Shown: piece by piece, positions 35,753 through 47,825 of the stretch | Position numbering within the stretch: position 1 is the stretch's first letter | Layout: the number at the start of each line of letters is the position of its first letter | Origin: Ceratorhiza oryzae-sativae | Taxonomy: Eukaryota; Basidiomycota; Agaricomycetes; Cantharellales; Ceratobasidiaceae | DNA length: 64,000 nt | Reading direction: 5' to 3' | NCBI GenBank assembly: GCA_030998015.1 | Contig: JARWMV010000233.1 | Coordinates: 1,922,001-1,986,000 of the forward strand | The notes under the pieces: generated by a model | Seen by the model: only the letters and a program-made list of their open reading frames with translations | What the model was told of the DNA's origin: nothing | The model's database searches: none | Position numbers and translations under genes: made by a program

Positions 35753-38700
35753 TCATAAACTAAACAACCCTCCACCGCGTCTACGGCTCCCACCAAACGG
35801 ATGCACAAGCACGGCCGAACAGAACAAGCCGACTGTTAGACCGACCGCGACAGAGACGAGCTGCTCGGCCACCTGGAAGCCGGTACCATACGAATACGTC
35901 GCCCCAGCTTCGTTGTTGGTCGATGCGAACGAGAGCAGACCACCGTTGGACAAGCCACTGTTCAGATAAGTTAGCAAGAATGAATTGGGCAAAAAAAAGT
36001 ACGAGAAAACAAACCTGGGGAGCTGGAACAAAATCCCAGTAATCATAACCACAAACGCCGTGCCGTTGAAGAACCGGCCGTACAAGTTCCCAGCAACCCC
36101 AACCGCGAGCGATCCCAACGCTGAAGTGATATCGCTCCTATTTGGGAACGCCTTGGTCGCAAAGTGGTTGGTCGTCCACCCGGCACAAGAAATGAGAATG
36201 GCAACCAACTGAAATCCTGTGAACATAACGCCAAGATAAGGGAAAAGCAAACTCACCAGCTCTTTTCGCTTAATCGGGCTCTGGTTCCTCAAACTCAAGA
36301 AGAGCGAAAATCCAGGAACACAGAGGAACGCTAAACCTATACTCAGCACACTCGCATATACCCGTCCTTGGACCAATGCACTCACCCCAGTAGGGTGACA
36401 CGTTCTTCTGCCACCATGGCCCATCAGGCTTGTGAACCATCGAGCACGTATAATCGTTCGCACCCAGCACGCGTTGACCTGAAACGGCATGGAAAATCTC
36501 TGCGCCGATGGACAGACCAAATCCGAGAAAGATGGAATAGATAATCGAGTAGCATAGCCGGACTGAGCCAGAGATAATCGAGCGCGAGGCAAGTTCGAGC
36601 GAGCCACACAGAACAATGTAACCCTGTAGTCATAGGTCGTTAAATCCGGAAGTGCAGAGATAAATACACGTACGGGCAGAATCAAAACCACACTGCCGGA
36701 CGCAACAGCCGCATAGCACACATGTTGACTAGCGGCAAATGCACCCGAAATAAAACTCAACAGACCGGCAATCGTAATCCTAATAGCCATCGTCAGGACC
36801 AACCATCAACCAAAAGGATGCCAAAAAAAAATACTTACTCGAACACGTTTGAATAAAGCTCGTTCCGCGCACTCAAATTCTGCACCCACACCAAAATTGC
36901 TCCAAGCGGAAACGCACACAATGCATCGACAAAGCTCCCGCTAAAACTGATAGGCGTAATAAATGCGCTGCAGAATCCACCGATCAAGACTGTCTTCCAG
37001 CCATTGTAGAGGACCTTCTTTTTCATCAGCCCATCGAGTTCCTGAGAGGCCTCTTGGACGCCCATCTGGTCGTGAATGACGCGCCAGTAGATTCGGTGCG
37101 CGTCCAGGAGTTTGCCGAGATCGAGAGCCGATGATTGTTTAAGAAATTTGGTCTCGGATGTGTGCGTTGCGCTGTCACCAAACGAGAGGATCATAACCGA
37201 GGGCAGGTACATGCACGAGACTTGAATGTCCAATACTCGAGCTGTCGCCTGGATTTGAGCCTCGAGCCGGTGAGAGGGTGCTCCAAACCTACAAACGGAT
37301 CTATATTTGCCCAATATAGGAAAAGAGGGGCGACTCACATCATCAGTGCCCTCGCCAGCTTCAAAATAAAATCATGCCGCTGCAATATCTCCGCAACATG
37401 CATCGTAATCTATCACCCCAAATCATAAACCTCCACACTAAAAAAGAAGGAAATACGTAAACTCACATAAACCTCCTGCCTCTTCTTCTTCTCCTTCCTT
37501 CGCCTCCGTCTCTTTTCCTCTCCATCAAGCTTATTCCACTCGGCAAACGGCGCCCCATCATCCGTCCCTGGTGTCGTCCGCCCAGGAGTCCATGATCCAG
37601 GCGTCGCCCAACCCGGAAGCGGGAGCGAGCCCAACGTCATCGACATTCGCTTATGATTCGCCTTGGTCGAGGTCGTACCAGTCGTATCCACCCGCCCTAG
37701 CGGCGCGTCGGTCTTCCCAATAGGCACAGTTCCGGTCCCAGCTGGAGTAGTATCCACCCTCCAGAGCGGGACACCCGAATTAATCACCGTGTTCGACGTT
37801 GTTAGATCCGACGTCGACCGCGATCGCTCGTGGCTTGGTGTTCCCGCTGTGTCAATCCTCAACGGATCCGACTTGGCGAATGGTGGATGAGGCGGGGTGA
37901 TTTCGCCACTGGGCGAAGTAGCTCCAGAGGACGCCGCAGTTTTAGTAGACTTGGGCTTGAGTTTGGGTGTATCATCGGCGGAGTATCTGGTGTAATGAAA
38001 ATCCGTCAGAAGATGTTGCGGCCGAATCGAGATAATTAAAAATAGTACAAAAACAGCCAAGAGAAGGGGGCGGAGAGAAGGCCAAGAGAAGGATAGGGAT
38101 GATTGAATAGTCACGAGAAGCACCAGCCCCAAATCAATCCCCCGACAAAGAAAAAGAAAGCTCACCTGGAGAGATGATATCCTGGTCGCTTCGCCTCGGC
38201 TCCGAGCGTGCTTGCAGCTGGAGTAGCCGCACCCGTAATATTGCCCGTGCTGGCGATCAGCCCGCCAAATACGCCTGCGCCAGAACGTGCCGCCGCCGGA
38301 CGATGAGAGGGCTTCAACGCCTTTGGTAACGAGAGTGCAAATCCAGCCGAGGGAGATGGAGTCGTGTGTGAACCCAAGTTGGTGCCCGAGTCCGTGGTCG
38401 GGGTTGCAACACCAGGGCCAGCCGATGTCGAGGTGGGTTGCTTGGGATGATGATGATAACCTCCCAAAGCCTCGCGAGATCGTTTCTTGACGAGATTGTA
38501 TCCCCTGAAGAACGGGCTCTCTCCCTCGTCGTCGGTGACTTCTCGGCTAGGTGTCGATTGACCGCTACGGAGCCCATGGCTGTTGTGGTCGTAGAGCGCA
38601 AGTAGGCTCGACAAGACACCTCCTCCTGTTCCAGGTCCAAACGGCACATGCTCAGCCCTCGGCGCATCCGCGCGTTTCTCCACGTCCCTGTCTCCCTCTT

Positions 38701-39202
38701 GCTCTTTTGATCCCTTCGGCTTTTGCCTCCGTCGCAAGAAACTGCCAAACCTCCCCGACTGATGAGCTTTCACAAGCTTCGATGCTCTCCGCTCGACCGT
38801 CGCAGCCGTATCCGCCCTCGGAAGGCCGTCCGTTTCGCCAGGGGCAACATAGACGTCAAGGTCCAGGTCCCGATAGTCATTGTCGAGCGTGGGGGTTGTG
38901 GGGGCAGTCGAGGGCGCAGTATGGGGGAGCGCCACGTCCGAGCTGTTCCGGTGTTCCTCGAGTGCGAGCCGGAGCTGATGAAACGCAGTGGGCTACGTCA
39001 TGGAAAAGATTCAGCCAAATTCAGACTAATTAATGAGAGGACCAACATCTTGCGCGTGCTCATCGAGTGCATGCCCTGGTGGGCTCTGTGCGCCTACTCC
39101 GGCAGGTGAGGCCCATTGAACGCGGCGACCAGATGGTCTGGCGTTGGGTGCGTGGGAGTCTGTAAGTTCGGTTGTAGGCGGTGACGAGGGCGACCCAGCC
39201 AT
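35753..39202 (-). CDS. Prm10/ThrE-like multi-pass membrane protein (DUF1212) with long disordered N-terminus
   Basis: Ten exons join in phase to 948 residues: 39202-39047, 38992-38166, 37986-37467, 37409-37339, 37288-36839, 36779-36674, 36623-36386, 36336-36257, 36208-36015 and 35957-35753. The first ~450 residues are low-complexity, rich in Ser, Thr, Pro and basic patches (KKRQEVY at the end). Then comes the conserved DUF1212 start: RALMMFGAPSHRLEAQIQAT, a soluble part and about ten TM segments, with FPLGAILVWVQNL and SGLSNGGLLSF near the end. The family includes yeast Prm10 (pheromone-regulated) and bacterial threonine/serine exporters; substrate and location in fungi are not established. 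The third intron region is longer (179 nt intron at 38165-37987) than the others. Confidence 0.9.
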
Positions 39203-40442
39203 GTCGAGAATCGAGCGATAGACATTTCGCCGGCGTGCGTTTAAAAAGGCCAGAAAGGGCAGGGGACAGATGACGTTTGCCGAGCTGCCCCCATCACAAG
39301 CGCCGAGTGCGGGGTCGGACCGGCCCTAAAGTGTGGAGAAATAGCATATATCCCCTCCATCCCCACTGCATAAAAAATTCTTCATCGCTATCGGCCTCAG
39401 TCCTGCTATCGCGCGTGTCGACTAGCCTCACATTCCTTTCTTCCGCTCGATACCCGCTGCAGCATATATTACTCGTTGGTTCGCCGTTGCTTGGATCACC
39501 CACCCGAAAGCAAATTACCCGCACCCCATCCAGACCACCGCACTACGCGACTGATAACGCCGCCGTCCGCTCCAATCGGCGGTGCCCACCCCCAATTTGT
39601 GCCAAGTTCTAGAGGCATATAATTCTCATTGCGTGCCATGGCCAGGCCCCACCGGCCTGCGATGAATCCATGAGGGTGCAAGCCCCCTTTCCATACCATT
39701 TCCCCTCTTGTTTGAACCCCCCTTCTCGTCCGAATATCATCTACTTTCCTATCGGCGGCCCCGATCCGGTACCCCAAAAGTAGAGGTACTCTCAGAGATC
39801 TCCTCTCGATGACGTCCCATTCTCACACAAACACGCGAGCCTGCAACCCCGGCGTCCGGATACCCGCTCCGCCCCAATCCCACTGCGATGTGCGCCCACC
39901 TCACCACAAGCAAATCCACAGACCAAATGACGTCACATTACTTCTCGATCATTTTAGCCTTCGCGATGCGACAGGGTTGGAATGCCCAATGCAGCCTTAT
40001 CGCTAGCTAGTTTGGGGCTTCCGCAGTCGACAATACACTCGACGCATGTATCCAAGTTTGTGTAGGTACGAGTACCGCGCGGGAACAAACGTACGGTTCG
40101 TCTTTTGCCTTGCCCTTCCGCCCTCTGTGAACTTGAAATTTCATTCGATTCGCATGTATATTCAAAACCAAGATACTTCTCATATGCTTTAGTTTATACG
40201 TTAACGCCAACCTGTCGTCGTTTCTCTTGTCTTCCTGTCTTCGCAGCGTTCTCAAATGTAAATGGGCAGCCTGCGTAACGAAACACGCGTCAGCTCCGCC
40301 GTTGATCGACACATGCACCAGAAGCCCCCTCATTTTCTCTTCTTGCGACACCACCACTCTCGCAACCAATTCCACAGCGATCAACACTTCCGCCCACCAA
40401 GCGAAAAAGCAGACTAAAGAAAAGGAAACAGCAAAAAGCCAC
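39203..40442. other. Intergenic, no gene supported
   Basis: 5' flank of the Prm10-like gene and 3' flank of the phospholipase D gene. Open frames here overlap each other on both strands and have no recognisable domain. Confidence 0.35.
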
Positions 40443-43400
40443 TCACGTAGGATTCAACCCGGCCCAATCAGGATTATCGACCAAATCTTTCTGTTCAATC
40501 ACAAAGTCGAGTGGAGCTTCGACCAAATGTCCGTGGATCTGCGCGAGCTTGGCCTTGACCGTTTCAAGATCCAAATCGGTGGCAAGATGTCCAGTCTTGA
40601 CTTTTGGCACATAACTCTATCCCAACCATTCCATCGGTCACGCTTCTGAACCTCAAGGAGCCGAAATCGGACATCATACCTTGTACTGCTCCCAATTCCG
40701 AACAATGTTCGTCGGAACAGTCTTGAACAACTCCGAAAAGATGGCTCGGTTCTTTTGGGCTGTACCGATCCACAGTCCCTGGAACTGATCGCTCAGCGGG
40801 TCCGTCACGGCGCTATCCTCGCGCGTGCCGATCTCATTCTCGTTTGGAATCGGAGCAGGACGCATGAACGACGTGACCGGTTCGTTCCCATTCGCGCACA
40901 CCTGGGGTTCGATGAGGCCGAGGTGTTCTGGGGCGATAGTCAATAAAGGCTGAGCAGGGGAAGGCCAAAGGAAGATGTACCTCGGAAGAGTTTGCGTCGG
41001 AGCGTGGCGGCAAAGCGGGTAGCCATGAACTGTCATTCGTTGTTATTGTTTGTCGGAAGAAAATTCAATCGGACAGACAAACCGGTTGGCCGTTCATCCT
41101 CGATTCAATCTCATCCGTATCCTCTACCACGAGCGCGATCTCCGAGTCCCCATCGCCCTTTTGGCTGCGGTCGTTTATATTCGCTGAGCCCATCTGGTAA
41201 CATGGTGGGTTAAAACAGCATGAATCAGATGAAGACTAGGACTCACGATCACACGTCGGTCGTCGACAATCATAACCTGCAAATCGCTCAGCAACCAAGA
41301 TCACCAGGTACAGAACCAAGCCCACCTTGGAATGAATATACAAGAGCTCCGACACGTAGCTAGAAACCCATTCAGACGAGCTCATCCACGCCCCAGACAA
41401 AAAACTCACCAATCTCTCTCTTCTTGCTCAGTCCCATACCACCTTTCGTCCGCCAACGTCGTCCGATCCATCAAGGCATGCTGCCCGACCGTATCCGCCA
41501 CATCCTCGTCCCCTCTTGGAGCTCCGTTTTGGAACGTGGCAACAATCTCCGAGGCTGCTTGGGTCGACGCGGGCATATCCACCTCCTCGACCGTCTTTTG
41601 AACCTCTTTGCCTTTTTCGGTGACGCCCATTCCCGTCGGGTCGAGTCCGGCGTTTGGATCCGGTGCTTTGATGGCGACTTTTTCTTGGTGCCAGAATCCG
41701 TCGTCACCGATCCACAGACGCGCTTGGGCGACTTGGGCTTGGTGGAACGTGACCCCAGAGTTTTGTTCCATTTCCTTGATGAGCGAGTTGTAGGGCGCGT
41801 TGATTCGGTCATAGGTCCGGAGGTGGTAGAACCGGATATAATCCATCCTGGGCCGTCGTGAGGGGGGGGTGAGAATGAATGGACGCGCAGAGCAACTTAC
41901 GGCTCGAAACCGGCTTTACGGATTTCCTCGTAGATGCTGTGTCCACCGCGGTTGACTGAGAGCGAGTTAGACATGGAAAAGAATAGATATGAATATGAAT
42001 ACGGGGACATACTGGTTCGGTATTGCGCCGCCATGATCGTCTTGATGCTCGTCTCGTTATTGATGTTTCCCGCGAATCCAGGCACCTCGGGAATCACGAC
42101 AATGACCTACAGGCACGTATATGAGCTCACCCCGCCGCCCCCGCACGGATCAGGAACTGACCTTGAATTTCTGGCCGCTCCTCGCGGCACTCACGATCCT
42201 CTCGACCAACGACTGGGCAATCAAGTTCTTTACAGGTCCATAATTTCCGGTATTCGAGATGCTTGAGAAACCTGAGCACGACTTTCTGGCACGAACAGAA
42301 AATCTCACTCACAAGAATTGGTTCTCAATGTAGATAAAGTGGTTCGCCTCCATAATCAGCTGACGATCTATCAATACATTCAGCACCTGTCAATAAATCT
42401 ATGAGATCCAAACACCTACAAGCCATCTGAACACTGTTCTCCGTAAGAACACCGTGACTCCAATCGCTCACGCTCCGCACGACTTGCACGCGGCACGAGC
42501 CAAACGGAGAATGTCCATCTTCATCGTCTGGAGGAGACTCGGCGCCGTGCCAACGTTGTTTGAACTGTCGGCCCATCTCGTGCCATCGTTCTCGGTGTGG
42601 GTGGCCTGGGTCCCAAAATGGTGTCAAGCGAAACTGATTGATGGCAAGTTGAGGACAAACGTACGGCTCACGGGTTCTTCAGGTTCGGCAGTGACGTCGT
42701 GAGGGAGAGCGAGCCATTCGACATCCGGCCTGTTCGTGTACTAACGAAAATCAAGAATGAACAAAAAATAACCTGATATGCTTCTGGTTATACCCTACCT
42801 TGCGCGTCTTGATTTCGTTCCACCGCTCGACAAAGTGTTGGACAATATCAAGTACAGCCGGTCCAATGAGGGTCATATGGACATCATGCCAAGGCATGCG
42901 GCCTATATCAAGGAGAGAAACCTGATTGCTCGCGTAGTTGTCTACTTTTTGGAAATCGAGGAATCGAGCATTATTATAATCTTGGCCCGGGAAGAGTGTG
43001 CGGGAAAAGTCGGTCGGATGCGAGTCGGCCAGGGGACTGTCAACGAAAATATTAGGAGCGATGAGAGGCCTAAAATAACAACCTACTGGCTATGAGTATC
43101 CCATCGTCCAAAACACGCGTCCAATCCACCAATACACGCCCGCTTGTTGTCTACCACAACAACCTTTTCATGATGACTCCAAAACTGGACACTCGAATCC
43201 GTCCCGATATGGTCTGGATGACGTAAACACATGACATTCGGATGAAGCGCAGTGAGGGCAGTTTTTGTATGCCTGCTCGACATGCTCATCGTCTGCGTGA
43301 CTTCTTTATACACGACCACGTAGACTTTTACTCCCTGCCGAGCTTTGCGTTGGAGCAGTCGGTCGAGGCGCCATTCGTAGTTGTCCGCGGGTGGTCGGCG

Positions 43401-43944
43401 AAGGTAGAGTTCAGGAGAGAGCCACCAGTCGAGGATGAAAATGCATTCTTGAGCCGAATCGAGGATCTCGGACATTGCCCAAAAATAATCTACGATATGA
43501 GTGAATAAAAACAAACCGATTGGTTCAATTGCATTTACCGTGACCGTCGATATGCCTATGTGTGTCGAGTGAGTGTCAGCAAGCTCATTTCGAGCTCAAA
43601 AGATGACAGACCATTTTACTGTATTTTTCTCCCGGATGCCAGCGAAACTCTCAAAGCGATGGCTCTTGCGGATCTCCTCGCGGATGCGGTCGTGTTCTTT
43701 CTCCTCGGGGTCATCATGACGGTCTACTTGGGCGTAAAGGCGTTGCCTAACCGAACCAGCTTCTCCGACTCACGATTGGGGTTCAAGATACCTGGCCCAA
43801 CGTGAGTGAGGCGTGGACGCAACGCATAAGTCCCAAAACACGCCCACCTTGGATCTCTGCCTTGGTTCGATTGAAGCCTTCTCGAATGCGAGGCAAGTCT
43901 TTGTGCTCGATCGCAAATTCCTTGAGCTTGTTGAGAAATGACAT
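40443..43944 (-). CDS. Phospholipase D with two HKD motifs
   Basis: About 18 exons can be joined, giving roughly 870 residues. After a helical, charged N-terminus comes the first catalytic block: ILDSAQECIFILDWWLSPELY, then HHEKVVVVDN (HKD1, near residue 205). Conserved PLD segments follow: PWHDVHMTLIGPAV, then FIYIENQFF and VIVVIPEVPGF. The second HKD, HSKVMIVDDRRVI then GSANINDRS, lies near residue 665. The enzyme hydrolyses phosphatidylcholine to phosphatidic acid. It lacks visible PX/PH domains, so it resembles the shorter fungal PLDs rather than Spo14. A charged insert of ~70 residues (around APDPNAGLDP to GQHALMDR) precedes HKD2. An intron falls exactly between HSK and VMIVDD, and exon 3 is only 17 nt. 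Confidence 0.92.
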
Positions 43945-44713
43945 GGATGTGGTATCTCGGCTGCTGGAGCAACAGGGCGGCGCCTTTATAGGGTCGTTCG
44001 CCGTGGTCCGATTTCAGTCGTTGCTGTGCTTCTGCTGCTCGGTTCAGGAACTGGACAGCCTGTCGTTACTCTTACGTCATACAATCTCGGAACTGAGGCA
44101 CCCCGATCAATAGGAGTTTCCGTTTCCGGCTACTTTGCTGGGCGCCCTACCACCTCCGCTACGACCCGGCGACGCTCGAAATTCCACCAGGGGGATGGGA
44201 CGTAGTATCATCACTCGCCTATGCACCTTTTTCAAACTAGATGGCATACTGCTTTAGTTGAAGCACCATTTGACCCTTCTTGGCGCGATTTCAGGGCAAG
44301 ACTAGTTGACAAACCCCGATCGGCAGATCTTCAGAAGAGCCCATGACTCGTCGACGTCCAACTCTGGCAACCACGCAACGGAATGTTGAACCCGATTCGC
44401 TGTGCACAGATTTTGTTCGACATATGCGACATATCCTGCTGTCTATGGATCGTTCTGGATTTGCTATTATTGGCTTTGATGCCCAAGAGGCCCGGGACAA
44501 CCGCGTCGAGACTTGGCCGAAACGAAACCGCCATTCCGTAAACAGAGAATTCGCCTGACACAGAGGTATCCGACATGACATCGGACTCCGAGAACCATCA
44601 CGATCAGGATCACAACGCGAATGGTTATGAAAGTAGCTAACGCAATAAAGCGCAGCCGAAGTGGATTTCTCGAACAACCTATCTACATCTCCAGACATTT
44701 GGGACACGGTTCT
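43945..44713. other. Left part of tandem duplication unit A
   Basis: 5' flank of phospholipase D, then, from about 43976, sequence shared with 47811 onward. The shared ~135 nt begins GGCGCCTTTATAGGG and keeps similar reading frames in both copies. Downstream of it the copies diverge, then match again near the xylanase 3' ends. Confidence 0.5.
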
Positions 44714-47430
44714 CTAAGACAGGGCAGAAATGACAGAGCTGTATGCGGCCTTCTTCTGGTAGTTCGAATCGAACAACAACGGGCTGTCCTGGCTGCGCCA
44801 CGAGTTCTTGTCCGAAACGCCCCAAGTAGTAATGCCGACGCATTTCGAGATGCTAAGACACGCCTTGACAACGGTAGCGTAGTCACTACCCGATGCTCCA
44901 GCAATATCAAGCTCGGTGATTGCGATCTCGGATACACCGCTATTTGCAAGAGCAGTCAGAGCGGCCTGGACGCCACCAGCACCTCCAGCCTAACCGAACC
45001 GGTCAGATTTCTTTTTCCACTTGTCAAGAGAGTTAACACGTACAGAAAGGTGGGTTTGCGAACCAATACCGTCGATGGGTAGTCCGGCTGCGCGCTGCGA
45101 CTTGACGAGGTTGGCGACTGCATTAACCTTTGGCGCGGCCCATCCCATGTTGTCCAAGTTATAGTCATTGATGTATAGCTTGGCTTGGCCGTCGGCCGCA
45201 CGAGCAGCCTTGAAGGCAACGCTCACAAAGCTCTCACCGAGAACGTTGTAGAAGACGGAGGATCGGAAAGTACCATTGTCGTTGAAAATCCTAAATTAAA
45301 AGAATTTCAGTAAAGCGAATGAACGGAAGATCCCGCATACGTACTCGTTTACTACATCCCAGGCGTAAATCTTGCCAGCGTAACGCTTGGCGAGAGTGGT
45401 AATATGATTTTGTATTACCGATGTCAAGGTGCCAGAGTTGGATATGCTGTTGACCCAGCCCGGGGTCTGCTGATACCAAACAAAGGTATGGCCACGGACG
45501 AGCATGCCATTGGACTGTGCAAAATTGACGAGAGTGTCGAACCCGCCAAAGTTGAAGTTCCCTTGTGTTGGTTCCGTCGCATCCCATTCTGTTAAATACG
45601 GAAATTGAGTCACGATATCATGCCGTGGATCAGTATGTAACCTTACTGGCACTATTCTCCGGGGTGAGGCATCCGAAATCAGACTTGATGATGTTAACAT
45701 TGGCGGCGATGTTCAGAGTGTTGGCATCGGCACAGGTACCAAAGTATTTCCTTCCCTTGGCCTTCATGCGGGCATTGAGTCCGCTGCTAGACTGGCGGGG
45801 GACGAGAAGTCTAGCCAATAAAGTTAGGCGAATTATCTCTCATACGCAAACCAAAGAGTGCTTACGCCGAACTGCTTGAGCCGGTAGTGGGATGATTCAG
45901 GGAAAAGACATCCGAGAGGATAAGTATATGCATACATCCCCCTGCTAGAACACTTACGAATCACGAGCCTTGGGGACGCATTGGGAGAAGTAGTCGCTGA
46001 CCTTTTGGCAAGCAGCGCTGGATTCGCAGGCAGTTTCCCCCTTGGAGCCCCATGATATATTAGTTGCAGGGCTCCTTTATCGTTGTAAGCAAACTCACCT
46101 TCCAACCAATACCACCACACTGTCCATGGAGGGGAACAGCAAACACAGCCTGAGGCATAAGTGCTGCGACTGCCATGAGAGCAGCAAGCTGTCCAGAAGT
46201 GGAGACCATTGCAAAGGGTGGATGGTATACAACGAAATGAGAGTAGGCTCAGCGATATCGTTTTCTGTGACTATGCCGTGTATTTTATACTCCTCTCCTG
46301 GTTACGCTGCATGCATCTTTAAGCACGACGTCCCCATGGAGTTAATGCTAGAATTTACGACTAACATGCGGAACCATGATTCGGCACTACTTGGCGACTT
46401 GCTCTTCGTAAAAACGCTGCCAGCGATGCAACTAGAAGCCTATGTTTATGGCTATCCGAAATGAAAAAAAGCTCACGAACCTCATATCAACCGACTCAGG
46501 TGACTAGGTATTGGCAACGGCAAAAGGCTCTCCACATCGAGCCTTGCCGAGCGGCAGTCACGTTGAAGCGGCCCGGCTGCATCCCCGCTAACTTTGCTAT
46601 CGTTAAGAATAGAGCGAGTCACGCGGCACAAAGCCGAATGATAACGGGAAACACTCGATATCCCCGGTAGTTTCTGTCAACCTTAAGTGACGCAACCACG
46701 CCTGTGCGAGGTGCCTGAATGTGAGACTCGCATCACTGATGCGCTATTCGCCATGTGTCCAAAACTACGAAAACTCGGAGTTTTACGTGGCTATGCGGCT
46801 TGGCCGCCCTCACAAAAAAACGGGATGGTTACTTAGCTTGCGAAGCAAGGGGCTCGTATGGCCATATTATGGTTTTGGAATATCATAAACCGAATTCATG
46901 ATCATGAGAACTGTGTGCCGTTCTGCGGAGCCCCTGTGATCACAGAGTTCCGATATGGTAGACGACGTAAATTCAAATAATTTCTGGGATCTCATCTCTT
47001 CTTGCGTTTCGGCTTATCATACCGCTTCATGCTGTTCTGAACGTAACCATCACACGGCAAACATTCTGAAGAAGGTTGAGCGATATATATTAATTGGGTC
47101 TGCTGAAAGTTCACGCACTTGCGTGGGGGGCCGCATAGCACCTTGGCACGGCCCACTAACGGTACGTATGTTATTGTGGTGCTTCGATATTGTCAACCAA
47201 CTCCTACCCGGATTCCATCTATTCTAAAACCCACGTGCGGCGATACGCGTAGAGGTGTATTACTTGAACTATGACCCAGCGACAGCCTACGTGCCTGATA
47301 TTGTAGCACATCAGCCTGGGATATATGATCGTTTCCGATGTTTCTCATGGATATGTCCGCGTCCATTGTATAACTCCGTATTTTCGCGGTAATAGTGGAA
47401 CGCTGGTACACGTGTAGTCCATGGATCAGT
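43976..47430. repeat. Tandem segmental duplication, unit A (carries xylanase A)
   Basis: Matches 47811-51280 at an offset near 3.84 kb. Matching landmarks: GGCGGCGCCTTTATAGGG at 43978/47814, the xylanase genes (46209 vs 50013), upstream CCGACTCAGGTGACT (46490s vs 50298), and TTTCTCAT...TATGTCCGCG (47340 vs 51185). Divergence is moderate, higher outside the gene, with some blocks hard to align by eye. Confidence 0.75.
44714..46209 (-). CDS. Secreted CBM1-GH10 endo-1,4-beta-xylanase, copy A
   Basis: Six exons (46209-46099, 46040-45958, 45810-45647, 45588-45345, 45290-45044, 44989-44714) give 374 residues. A signal peptide ([16 protein letters not shown]) leads to an N-terminal cellulose-binding CBM1 with its cysteines in [10 protein letters not shown] and [13 protein letters not shown] short linker precedes the GH10 barrel. 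Catalytic acid/base Glu is in WDVVNE and the nucleophile Glu in [21 protein letters not shown] is also conserved. The enzyme cuts xylan backbones outside the cell. Intron 2 is 147 nt, against 61 nt in copy B, because of extra inserted sequence. No frame damage is seen. Confidence 0.95.
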
Positions 47431-47637
47431 TAGCCGAGAGATTTTTGTACGCTACAAAAGCTTTCATGACTCAACAAAGAGCTTTCTATGTGATGCGTGG
47501 AATCGACAGGCTGCTATCATAATTGACCTTTGGTGAGCAAAGGACCACTAGTGGGACACCGGCCTGGACTGGACTCTCGTTAGAAATGAAACAACGCCAG
47601 CTTACAAATATAACTCTAAAACATGTTCTAATGGGTC
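46210..47637. other. 5' flank of xylanase A and rest of duplication unit A
   Basis: Shares many blocks with 50014-51280, including a promoter-proximal segment with TTTATACTCC and CCTGGTTACG about 70-110 nt upstream of each xylanase ATG. No further gene seen. Confidence 0.45.
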
Positions 47638-47825
47638 GCATGTTCATTTTGCTAATAACTCTCGTTAATATTCAAGCTCGCGCCCTCTGCAACTTAGCCT
47701 CACAATTCCTGATTCCATCCAACACTTGTTTCTCCAGCTTTTCTGCCTCATCGCATCGACCTTGGCGCCAGTACATGACTGCAAGGTTATTCATGGAAGT
47801 CAGCGTCAACGGAGCGGCGCCTTTA
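47638..47825 (-). pseudogene. TPR repeat fragment (kinesin-light-chain / NB-ARC-TPR type)
   Basis: Minus-strand translation reads PLTLTSMNNLAVMYWRQG, then RCDEAEKLEKQVLD, the usual 42-residue TPR unit of fungal NLR-like and kinesin-light-chain-like proteins. It stops soon after and abuts the left edge of duplication unit B, so it is an isolated relic and not a gene. Confidence 0.65.
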
